The notes beneath the pieces were generated by a model, which searched no databases, was not told the DNA's origin, and saw only the letters and a list, made by a program, of their open reading frames with translations. Made by a program: the position numbers and the translations under genes. A stretch of DNA of 35,240 nucleotides from Planctomycetota bacterium (GTDB lineage Bacteria > Planctomycetota > JACQVX01), in the NCBI GenBank assembly GCA_016209495.1, contig JACQVX010000242.1:1-35240 (forward strand). Reading direction: 5' to 3'. Of the stretch, positions 12,001 to 24,000 are shown piece after piece (position 1 is the first letter of the stretch; every line of letters begins with the position of its first letter).

Positions 12001-15000
12001 GAGGCGGCAGCCCCCACGGAGACATCGAAACTCAGGGTGAGCGTGGCGCCGCCCGCCGCCTGGGTCGCCGTGTCCGTGCGCGTCGCGGTGAAGTCGCCCG
12101 GGACCGGCGTGAACGAGAGGGTCACCGCCGCGAGGTCGGCCGCCGCCTGGCCCCCGTTCGCCAGGGTCACGAGGACGCCGATGCCCGTCTGGGCCCGACT
12201 CACGGTGGCGGGGGCGATGACCGTGGCGGCGAGCGACGGCGGGGTCTGCACCGTCCAGGCGTCCTTCGTCCCCGCCGTGGCGAGGGAGACGTCGTAGCCC
12301 GAGTTCGCGTCCGCGGCGCTCACGCTGGCGTCGATGGTGTTCGCCGCGGCGACGGCGGTAGTGGAGACGTTCACCTGGAAGCTCAGGGTCTGGGCGGCGC
12401 CGCCGGCGATCTGGGTCACCGTGTCGGTGCGGGTGACCGTGAAGTCGGCGGCGTTCGTGAAGGCGAGCGAGGCCCCGGTCAGGCCGGCCGCCGCCTGGCC
12501 GGCGTTCGTCAGGACGGCCGTCACCGGCACGGCGGTCTGGCCGCGCGAGACCAGCGTGGCCGCCGCCGAGACCGCGAGGCTCAGCGTCGCGGGGGTCTGG
12601 ACCGTCCAGGCGTCCTGCGTGTCCGCGGTGAGCCGGGAGACGTCCAGACCGTTGTTGGCATCGTCGGCGGTCACCGTGGCGTCGATGGTGTTCGCCGCGG
12701 CGACGGCGACCCCGCTCACGTTGACGCTGAAGCTCAGGGTCCGGCTGGCCCCGCCGGGGACCTGGGTCACGGCGTCGGTGCGGGTCGCAAGGAAGTCGGG
12801 GCCGTTGGGGGTGAAGACCAGGGCGGCGGCCGTGAGGTCCGCGGCCGCGAGCCCGGAGTTGACCACCACGACCGAGACGGGGACCGCCGTCTGGCCCTGG
12901 CTCACCAGGTTGGCGAGGGCGGAGACCAGCGTGGTGAGGGCCGGCGCGGTCTGCACGGACCAGGAACCCGTGGTATCCGCGTTCGGCCGGGAGGCGTCGT
13001 AGCCGCTATTGGCGTCGTCCGCCGTCACCGCGGCGTTGATGGTGTGGAAGCCCAGGGTCGCCGCCGCCGCCACGTCCACGGTGAAGCCCAGGTTGGCGAC
13101 CCCGCCGCCGCCCGCCACCCCCGTCAGGGTGTCGGTGCGCAGGGCGGTGAAGTCCGTGGCCACGGGCGTGAAGGCGAGGGCGGCCCCCGTGATGTCGCCG
13201 GCCGCCGCCCCGCCGTTCGTCACGCGCAGGGTCACCGCCACACCTGTCTGGCCCTGGGTCACCGAGGTCTGGGAGGGGAGGACCTGGAGCGTCAGGTCCG
13301 GCGGGTCCTGGACGGTCCAGGTCCCCTTGGTGTTCGCCGTCGAGCGCGAGACGTCCACCCCGCTGTTGGAGTCGTCGGCCGTCACCGCGGCGTCGATGGT
13401 GGAGAGCCCCAGGGGAGCGGAGACGGCCACGTCCACGTCGAAGGCGAGGGTGACGGCGCCGGCGCCGGGGACCAGGGTGAGGGTGTCGGTGCGGGTGGCG
13501 GTGTAGGCGGTGGCCGAGGGGCTGAAGGAGAGTGCGGCGCCCGAGAGGTCCGCCGCGGCCAGGCCCGCGTTCTGCACCTCCACCGAAACCGCCACCCCGG
13601 ACTGGCCCTGGCTCACCAGGGAGCGGGAGGGGATCACGTTCAGCTCGAGGATGGCGGGGCTCACCACCGTCCAGGCGTCCTGGGTAGCGGCCGTGGCCAC
13701 CGAGGCGTCCAGGCCGGAGTTGGCGTCCGTGGCGCCGGCGCCGGCGTCGATGGTGTGGGAGCCCAGGGTCGCGGCGGCGCCCACGGCCACCGTGAAGCTG
13801 AAGGTGACGCTGCCGCCGCCCGGCACCTGGGTGACGGTGTCCGTCCGCGTGGAAGTGAAGTCCAGCGCGCCCGGGGTGAAGTTCAGGCTGGACCCGGTGA
13901 TGGTGGCGGTGGCGGTGCCGGCGTTGGTGGCCACCACGCTCACGGCCACGGCGCTCTGGCCCTGGGTCACGGTGGCGGCCGGGGCGGCCACCTGGAGGGC
14001 CAGGACCGGCGGGCTCTGGACGGTCCAGGAGTCCCTGGTGTTCGCGGTGGCCAGGGAGGCGTCGGTCCCGCTGTTGGCGTCGTCCGCCGTCACCGCCGCG
14101 TCCAGGGTGGTCCCCCCCAGGGCGGCGGCGAGGTTCACGTCCACGGCGAAGGCGAGGCTCCGGGTGGCCCCGCCGGCCACCTGGGTCACCGCGTCGGTGC
14201 GCGTGGCGGTGAAATCCGTGGCCACGGGGCTGAAGAGGAGCGCCGCGGCCGTCAGGTCCGCCGCCGCCTGGCCGCCGTTGGCGACCTCGACCGTGACGCT
14301 CACCAGGGTCTGGCCCCGGCTCACGGTGAGCGGGCTCGCCACGACGCGGGCCGTGAGCGAGGGGGCCGTCTGCACCGTCCAGACGTCCTTCGTCGCCGCG
14401 GCCGCCACCGAGGCGTCGGCGCCCGAGTTGGCGTCATCGGCGGTGACGGAGGCGTCCACCGTCTGGGACCCCAGGGTCGCGAAGGCCGCCACGTCCACGG
14501 TGAAGCTCAGGGTCCGGCTCCCCAGGCCGGCCACCTGGGTCTCCGTGTCCGTGCGGCTGGCGGTGAACTCGCCGGGATTCGTGAAGGACAGGGCCGCGCC
14601 GGTGAGGTCGCCCGCGGCCTGGCCCGCGTTCGCCACCTGGAGGGCCACCACCACCCCGGTCTGGCCGCGGGTCACGAGCGAGGGCGCCAGGACCGTCAGG
14701 TTCAGGGCGGGCGGGGTCTGGACGGTCCAGGTGTCCTTCGTGAGGGCCGTCCCCACGGAGGCGTCCACCCCGGTGTCGGCGTCGTCCGCCGTCACCGCGG
14801 CGTCGATGGTGGCCAGGCCCGCCGGGGCGGCGGCCGCCACGTCCACGCCGAAGGCCAGCGTGACGGTCCCGCCCCCCGTCACCTGGGTCACCGTATCCGT
14901 GCGCGTGGCGGTGAAGGCCGTGGCCGCGGGGCTGAAGGCCAGGGCGGCCCCGGTGATGTCGGCGGCCGCCAGGGCCGCGTTGGTCAACTCCACCGACACC

Positions 15001-18000
15001 GCCACCCCGGACTGGCCCCGGCTCACCAGGGTCGGGACGGCGACGACGTTGAGGCGGAGATCCGGCGGACTATTGACGTTCCAGACGTCCTTCGTGGTGG
15101 CCGTGAACTGGGACTCGTCCAGGCCGGTGTTGGCGTCGTCCGCGGTCACCGAGGCGTCCACCGTCGTGGACCCCAGGGCCGCGGCCGGGGCGACGTTCAC
15201 GTTGAAGCTCAGCGTCGCGCTCCCGTTGGTCGCCACCTGGGTCACCGTGTCGGTGCGCGTCGTGGCGTAGTCCGCCGGGTTGGCGAAGACCAGGGCCGCC
15301 CCGGTGAGGTCCGCGGCGGCCGCGGAGACGCCCGGGTTGTCCACGCGCACGAGCACCAAGACCCCGGCCTGGCCCCGGGTGACGGTGGCGGGGGCCAGGA
15401 CCTCGGTCACGAGGGCGGGCGGGTCCTGGACGAGCAAGAGGTCCGTGGTGTCCGCGCTCGCCCTGGAGGCGTCCGCGCCGGTGTTGGCGTCGTCGGCCGT
15501 CACCGCCGCGTCCGCCGTGTGGAAGCCCAGGGGGGCGAGGGCGTCCACGTCCACGAGGAAGGCGAGGGTGGCCCCGCCGCCCCCCGCGACCTGGGTGACC
15601 GCGTCGGTCCGGGTGGCGGTGAAGGCGGTGGCCGTGGGGCTGAAGGCCAGGGCCGCGGCCGTGAGGTCCGCCGCCGCCGTCCCGCCGTTGGCCACCGCCA
15701 CCGTCAGGGCCACGGCCGATTGGCCGCGGGACACGGTGGCCGGTGCCGCCACCGCCAGGGTGAGGGCGGGGGCGCTCTGGACGGTGACCACGGCCCGCGT
15801 GTCGGCGGTGAGCCGGGAGGCGTCGTAGCCCGAGTTGGTGTCCGTGGCCGTGACCGAGGCGTCCACGGTGTTGGGACCCAGGGCCGCCGCCAAGGCCACG
15901 TCCACGCTGAAGCTGAGCGTGGCGCCGCCCAGGCCCGCCACCGCCGTCACCGTGTCCGTGCGGCTTGCCGTGAAGTCGCCCGGGTTGGTGAAGGCCAGGG
16001 CCGCCGCCGAGAGGCTCGCCGCCGCCGTCCCGGCGTTGGCCACCTCCACCGTCACACCCAGGGCCGTCTGGCCCTGCGTCACGGTGGGCTGGGCGGCGAG
16101 CACCCGGAGCGTGAGCGCCGGGGCGCTCTGGACCGTCCATGCGTCCTTCGTCCCCGCCGCCGCCAGGGAGGCGTCGTAGCCCGAGTTGGCGTCGTCCGCA
16201 GTCAGGCTGGCGTCCAGGGTCGCCGACCCCAGGGTGGCGGCGGGGGCCACGTCTACCGAGAAGCTCAGGGTCACGGTGGCGAGCCCGCCCACCTGGGTCA
16301 CGGTGTCCGTGCGGGTGGAGGCGAAGTCGCCCGGGACGGGGCTCATGGCCAGCGCCGCGGCCGTGAGGTCGGCGGCGGCCGCGCCGGCGTTGGCGACCCG
16401 CAGGCTCACCGGCACGGCGCTCTGGCCCCGGCTCACCAGGGTGGCGGCGGCGAGCACCTCGGCCGAGAGGACCGGGGCGTCCTGCACGGTCCAGGCGTCC
16501 GTCGTGTCCGCCGCGAGCCGGGAGGCGTCGGCCCCGGTATTGACGTCCGAGGCCGTGACCGCGGCGTCCAGGGTGTGCGCCGCCAGGGCCGCGGCGGCGG
16601 AGACGTCCACGTTGAAGCTCAGGGTCGCCGTGGAGAGGCCCGCCACCTGCGTCACGGTGTCTCCGCGGGTCGCTGTGAACTCGGTCGCTCCGGGGCTGAA
16701 CGAGAGGGCGGCGGCGGCCAGGCTGGCCGGGGAGGCGCCCAGGTTCTGCACCTCCACCGAGACGGGGATGGCGGACTGGGCCCGGGTCACGGTGGAGGCC
16801 GCCGCGGAGACGACGAGCCGCAGATCGGCGAAGGTCTGCACGGTCCAGGCGTCGGCGGTGGCGGCGGAGGCCACGGAGACGTCCGCCCCGTCGTTGAGAT
16901 CCGTGGCGGTGGCCGCCGCGTCGATGGTGTGGGCCCCGGTGGCGGCGGCCAGGTCCACGGCCACCTGGAAGCTCAGGGTCGCCGACCCCAGACCGGCGAG
17001 CTGGGTCAGGGTGTCGGTGCGGGTCGCGGTGAACTGGGTCGCCCCGGGGCTGAAGGAGAGCCCGGCGGCGGCTAGGTTGGCCGTGGCCGTCCCGCCATTG
17101 GCCAGCCGCACGCCCACCGCGACCCCGGTCTGGCCCCGGGTGACCACGGTGGCGGCGGCCAGGACCTCCAGGCTCAGGGCGGGGCGGCTCTGCACCGTCC
17201 AGGCGTCCTTGGTCCCCGCGGATGCCAGGGAGACGTCGGCCCCGGTGTTGGCGTCGTCGGCGCTCACCGCCGCGTCGATGGTGCTCGCCCCCAGGGTCGC
17301 GGCGGCGCTCACGTCCACGAGGAAGTCCAGGCTTCCGCTCGCGCCGCCCAGGATCTGGGTCAGGGTGTCGGTCCGGGTGGAGGTGAAGTCCCCGCCCACG
17401 GTGAATCCCAGGGCCGCCCCGGTGAGGTCCGCCGCCGCCCCGCCCACGTTGTCCACCTGCACGGTCACCGGGATCCCGGTCTGGCCGCGGGACACGGTGA
17501 GCGCCGCGGCCAGGACCCGCGCCTGGATCTGGGCCGCGAGCTGGACGGTCCAGGTGTCCTTGGTGCTGGCGGTGGCGACCGAGATGTCGTAGCCCGAGTT
17601 GGAGTCGTCGGCCGTCACTGCGGCGTCCAGGGTGGCGGCGCCCGGGGCGGCCGTCGGGGCCACCGTCACGCTGAAGGTCAGGCTGGCGCTCGCGCCGCCG
17701 GTCACCTGGGTCACCGAGTCGGTGCGGGCCACCAGGTAATCCGCGGGGCTCGTGAGGGAGAGCAGGGCCCCGGTCAGACCGGCGGCGGCGGCGCCCGTGT
17801 TGACGACCCGCACCTGGACCGCGACCCCGGTCTGGGCCTGGGTCACGGTGGCGGGGGCCAGGACCTCCGTCGTGAGGGCCGCCGGGACCTGGACGGTCCA
17901 GAGATCCGCGGTGTCGGCGTTCGCGCGGGAGATGTCGGCCCCGCTGTTGGCGTCCGAGGCGGTGAGCGCGGCATCGACGGTATAGAAGCCCACCCCCGTG

Positions 18001-21000
18001 GCCGGGGCCAGGTCCACCAGGAAGCCCAGGTTCGCGCTCATCCCCCCGGCGAGCTGCGTCAGGGTGTCGGTGCGGGACGCGGTGAAGCTTGTGGCGCCGG
18101 GGGTGATGGCCAGCGCCGCCGCGGCGATGAGCGCCGGGGCCCCGCCGGTGTTGTCCACCTGCAAGGTGACGGCCACGGCGCTCTGGCCCTGGGAGACCGT
18201 GGCGGGCGCCAGGACGGCCAGGGTCAGGTTGGCGCCGGCCAGGACGGTCCAGGCGTCCGGGACGTCGGCGTTCGCCCGCGAGACGTCCGCGTTGCTGCTG
18301 GCGTCCACGGCGGTGACCGCCGCGTCCAGGGTGTTCGCCGCCAGGGCGGCCGTGGAGGAGACCGCCACGTCGAAGGCCAGGGTGGCGCTCGCCCCGCCGG
18401 CCACCTGGGTCGCCGTGTCGGTGCGGGTGGCGGTGAAGTCGCCGGCGCTGGTGAAGGCCAGGGCCACGCCGGCCAGGTTCGCGGCCGCGCCGCCCGTGTT
18501 GTCCACCCGCAGGCTGACCGGCACCGCGGGCTGGCCACGGGACACGGTGGGGGGGGCGAGGACCGTGAGGAACAGAGAGGCCCCGATCTGGACGACCCAG
18601 GTGTCCTTCGTCGCGGCCGAGGCCGCCGAGACGTCGGTGCCGCCGTTGGCGTCCTGGGCCGTGACGGCGGCGTCCACGGTGTGGGTCCCCAGGGTCGCGG
18701 CGGCGTCCACGTCCACGGTGTAGGTCAGGGTGGCGTTCGAGGCGCCCGCCACCTGGGTCAGGGTGTCGGTCCGGGTCGCGGTGTACTGGGTCGCGCCGGG
18801 GCTGAAGGAGAGCGCGGCGGCCGTGAGGTCCGCCGCCGCCTGTCCGCCGTTGGCCACCTGGACCGAGACGGCGACCGCCGTCTGGCCTCGGGTCACGAAG
18901 GTGGGCGCCGCCAGGACCGCGAGGGCCAGCGTCGGGGGGCTCTGCACGGTCCAGGCGTCGGTGGTGTCGGCATTGGGCCTGGAGACGTCCGCGCCGCCGT
19001 TGGCGTCGTCCGCCGTCACGGAGGCGTCGATGGTGTGCGAGCCCAGGGTTGCCGTGACCGCCACGTTGACGCTGAAGGCCAGGGTGACGGTGGCCCCGCC
19101 GCCCGCCACCTGGCTCAGGGTGTCCGTGCGGGTGGAGAGGAAGTCGGCGGGGGCCGGGGAGTAGACCAGGGCCGCCCCCGTGAGGTCCGCCGCCGCCCCG
19201 CCGGCGTTCGTCACCCGCAGGGAGACGGGGACGGCCGCCTGGCCGCGGGAGACGGTGAGGGGCCCCGCCAGCACCTCGGTGGTGAGGGAGGCGATGGACT
19301 GGACGGTCCAGGTGTCCACCGTGTCCGCCGAGGCGCGAGACTTGTCCACCCCGCTGTTGGAGTCAGAGGCCGTCACCGCCGCGTCCAGGGTGTGGAAGCC
19401 CAGGGTCGCCGCGGCGTCCACGTCCACGGTGAAGGCCAGGCTGCGGGCCGTCCCCCCGGGGACCTGGGTGAAGGCGTCCGTGCGGGCCGCGGTGAACTGG
19501 GTGGCCCCGGGGCTGAAGGAGAGCGCGGCGGCGGCGAGGTCCGCCGCGGCGGTGCCCGTGTTCGTGACACGCAGGGTCACCGGTACGCCGGCCTGTCCCT
19601 GGGTCACCAGGGTGCTCGCCGCCAGGACCTCCAGGGTGAGGGAGGCGCCGCTCTGCACCGCCCAGGCGTCGGTGGTGTCCGCGCTTGCCCTGGAGATGTC
19701 GTAGCCCGAGTTGGCGTCGTCCGCCGTCACCGCCGAGTCCAGGGTCACGGTCCCCAGGGTCGCGGTCGCGGCCACGGCGACGTTGAAGCTCAGCGTGGCG
19801 CTCGTCCCGCCCGCCACCTGGGTCACCGTGTCCGCGCGCGTCGCGGTGAAGTCGGCCGGGGTCGAGAGGACGAGGACCGCGGCCGCGAGGTCCGCCGCCG
19901 CCCCGACGTTGTTGGTCGCCACGACCTGGACCGGGATTGCGCCCTGGCCCTGGGTCACCGCGGCCGGGGCGCTCACGGCCAGGGTAAGGGCCGCCGGGGC
20001 CTGGACGGTCCAGGCGTCGGCCGTCGCCGCGGCGCCCACGGAGACGTCCTGGCCCGTGTTGGCGTCGTCGGCGGTGATGGCCGCGTCGATGGTGACAGGC
20101 CCCAGGGTGGCGGCGGCCCCCACGTCCACGCTGAAGCTGAGCGAGGCGCTCCCCCCGCCGCCCGCCACCTGGGTCACCGTGTCGGTGCGGGTGGAGGTGT
20201 AGCTCGCCGCCCCGACGCTGAAGGCCAGGGCCGCGGCGGTGAGGTCCGCCGCGGCGTCCCCGGCGTTCGTCACCTGCACCGTCACGCCCACGCCGGACTG
20301 CCCCCGGCTCACGGTGGCCGGCGCCGCCAGGACCGCCAGGGCCAGGACCGGGAGCTGCTGCACGGTCCAGGTCCCCGTGGTGTCGGCGGTGGGCCGGGAG
20401 GCGTCGGTCCCGCTGTTGGCGTCCTGGGCCGTGACGGCGGCGTCCAGGGTGTGGACCCCGGGGGTGGCCACGACGGATACATCCACCGAGAAGCTCAGGC
20501 TCCGCGCCCCCAGCCCCGGCACCTGGGTCTGGGTGTCGGTGCGGGTGGCCAGGAACTGGGCCGTCCCGGGGGAGAATGCGAGCCGGGCGTTGGAGAGCGT
20601 CGCGGCCGCCGTCCCCCCGTTCGTCGCCACCAGGGTGACCCCGACCGAGGTCTGTCCCTGGGTCACGCTCGACTGGGAGGGGACCACCCGCAGGGCCAGG
20701 TTCGGCGGGGTCTGGACCGTCCAGGTGAGGATCGTGTCGGCGGTGGTCCTGGAGACGTCGGCCCCCGTGTTGGCGTCGGTCGCGGCGAGGGCCGCGTCCA
20801 CCGTGGTGAAGCCCGGGGAGGCGAGGCCGGCCACGCTCACCGAGAAGGCCAGGTCCTGGGTGGCCCCGCCGGCCACCTGGGCGATGCCGTCCGTGCGGGT
20901 GGCGGTGAAGTCCGTCGCCACCGGGCTGAAGCCGAGCGAGGCCACGCCCAGGGCCGCGAGGGCCTGGCCGGAGTTCACCACCCGCAGGCTCACCGAGGCC

Positions 21001-24000
21001 CCCACCTGGCCCTGGGTCACGGTGGCGGTGGGGGAGAGTACCTCGAGGGTGAGGGCGGGGGCCGTCTGGACGACCCAGGAGTCCTTGGTGCCCGCGGCGG
21101 TCTGGGACACGTCCTCGCCGGTGTTGGCGTCGTCGGCCGTCACGGCCGCGTCCAGGGTCACGGTCCCCAGGACGGCGGCGGCCGAGACGCTCACGCTGAA
21201 GCTGAGGCTCGCGGTGACCCCCCCCGCGATCTGGGTCACGGTGTCGGTACGGGTCGCCGTGAAGTCGCCGGGGGCCGAGATGAGGAGCGCCGCCCCGGTG
21301 ACGTCGGCCGAGGCGGCGCCCGGGTTCTCGGTCTCCACGGTCACGGCGATGCCGGTCTGGCCCCGCGTGACCGTGAGGGGGAGCGCCACCACCGCGAGCC
21401 TCAGCAACGGCGGACCCTGGACCAGCCAGGAGTCCTTCGTGTCGGCGGCGAGGCGCGAGGCATCCGCCCCGGAGTTGGAGTCGTCGGCGTTCACGATCGC
21501 GTCGATGGTGTTGGCGATCTGGGCCGCCAGGGCGTTGACGTCCACGGTGAAGCTGAGGGTCCGCGCCCCGCCGCCCCCGGTGACCAGGGTGACGCTGTCC
21601 GTGCGCGTGGCGGTGAAGTCCGCCGGGTTGCTCAGGGCCAGGGAGGCCCCGGTCACGTCGGCGTTGGCCCCGCCGCCGTTGACCAGGCGCACGGTCACCG
21701 GGATGCCCGTCTGCCCCTGGGTCACGGTGGGCGCCGCCGCGATGACCTCCAGGCTCAGGCTCGGAGCGACCTGCACGGTCCAGATGTCGGTCAGGTCGGC
21801 GGTGGGCCTGGACTTGTTCGCCCCGCTGTTGACGTCGGAGGCCGCCACGTTGGCGTCGATGACGTTGACCACCGGACTGGCGGTCCCGGTGACCCCCACG
21901 CTGAAGAGCAGGCTCGCGCTGGTGCCGCCGGGGACCAGGGTGATGGAATCGGTGCGGGCCGCGGCGAAGTCCGTGGGGTTGGTGAACTGCAGCACCGCCG
22001 CGGTGAGGAGCGCCGACGCCCCGCCGCTGTTGGTCACGATGACCGTCACCGGGACCCCGGCCTGGGATTGGCTCACGGTCACCGGGTTGGCCGTCACCGT
22101 GGTGTTGAGGGCGGCCGGGGTCTGGACGGACCAGGCGTCGGTGGTGTCCGCGTTCGCGCGGCTGGTGTCGAAGCCGCTGTTGGCGTCCACGGCGCTCACG
22201 GCCGCGTCGATGACCTGCAGGCCCGTGGTCGCGGCCGCGTTCACGTTGACCACGAAGCTCAGGGTGAGGAAGTCCCCGCCGGCCAGGGTGGTCTGGGAGT
22301 CGGTGCGGTTGGCGGTGAAGTCGCCCGGGACCGGGCTGAAGCTCAGGGCCGCCCCGGAGATGGTGGCGGTGGCGGAGCCCACGTTCTCCGCCTGCACGTC
22401 CACCCCCACGCCGTTCTGCCCCTGGGAGACGGTGACGGGGGTCGCCAGGACCAGGAGCTTGAGCGAGGCGGAGGACTGCACCTCCCAGGTGTCCAGCGTC
22501 TGGGCGCCGAAGCGGGAGACGTCCACGCCGGTGAAGGTGTCCTGGGCGCTCACGTTGGCGTCCACCGTCTGGACGCCCAGGGTCGCGCCCCCGGAGACGT
22601 CCACCAGGAAGCTGAGGGATTTCGTGGCCCCGCCCAGGATCTGGGTCACCGTGTCCGTGCGGGTGGCGGTGAACTCGCCGTTCTGGGTGAAGCGCAGCTC
22701 GGCCGACAGGACGTCGATGGTCCCAATCCCCTCGTTGATCGTCTCCAGGCTGACCAGGACCCCGGTCTGGCCCCGGGTCACCGTGGTGGGCCCCGCCAGG
22801 ACCCGGAGGCTGGGCTGGGTCGCGTTCAGCACCACCAGCGTGTCCTTGGTGTCGGCCGCGGACTTCACTACCGCGGCCCCGCTGTTGGCGTCGGCGCCCG
22901 TCACCCCCGCGTCGAAGGTGTGGGTCCCGATGGGGGCCCCGGGGGCCACGTCCACGTTGAAGCTCAAGGTCACGCTGGCCCCGGATCCCACCTGGGTCAC
23001 CGTGTCGATGCGGACCGGGAGGAAGGCGCTGGCCAGGGGCGAGAAGGCGAGCCCGGCCCCGGTGAGGTTCGCCGGGGCCGCGCCGGCCTCGTTCGTGACC
23101 TTCACCGAGACCGGCACCCCCGATTGCCCCCGGAAGGCGGTGGGCGGGGCGTCCACGAGCAGGCTCAGGGCCGGCGGGGTCTGGAGCGTCCAGATGTCCG
23201 TGGTGTCGGCGCTGGCCCTGGACCGGTCGTAGCCGCTGTTGGCGTCGGTGGCCGTGACGGAGGCGTCGAGCGTGATGAAGCCCGCCCCCGCCGCGGCCGA
23301 GACGTCCACCAGGAAGCCGAGCGTGGCGCTCGCGCCGCCCGCCAGCTGGGTCATGGTATCGGTGCGCGCGACCAGGAAGTCGCTGGCGGTGGGGCTCAGG
23401 ACGAGCCCCGCCGAGCCGATGTTCGCCGCCGCGGTCCCCCCGTTCGTGATAGCCACGGAGACCGCGACGTCGTTCTGCCCCTGGGAGACGGTGGCCGGGG
23501 CGCTCACCGAGAGGCTGAGTACCGGAGGGCTCTGGACGGTCCAGGTGTGGAGCGTCCCCGAGCCGTTGGAGGCGTTGGCGCCGCTGTTGGCGTCCACCGC
23601 CGTCACGACCGAGTTCAGGTTGCTGGGGGCCAGGGCCGCGCCCACCAGCACGTCCACCGAGTAGGTGAAGCTCACGCTGGCCCCCGAGGCGATCTGGGTG
23701 ACGGTGTCGGTGCGGGTCAGGGCGAAGTCGCCCGGGGCGGAGATGTTCAGGGCCGCGCTGGACACGTTGGCGGCGGAGCCGCCGGTGTTGTCCACCCGGA
23801 CCACCACCGGGATGGCGCTCTGGCCCCGGCTCACCAGGGCCGGCGCGGTGATGGAGACGATGGCCAGGAAGGGAGAGGCCTGGACGGTCCAGGTGTCCTT
23901 GGTGGAGGCGGTGACCACCGAGACGTCGAGGCCCGTGTTAGCGTCGTCCGCGGTCAGGGCCGCGTCCAGGACCTTGAGGCCCAGGACCGCGGCCGGGCCC

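Noticed and set aside
4190-23228. Possible higher-order repeat: Tyr-variant units ('cgtagcc') recurring at 11-unit (about 3.88 kb) spacing, for example 4544, 8417, 12293, 16175
   Set aside because: There are 16 such units across about 55. By rough count six pairs are 11 units apart against about four expected by chance, and the rest of those units is not clearly more similar. A self-dotplot or unit phylogeny would be needed.
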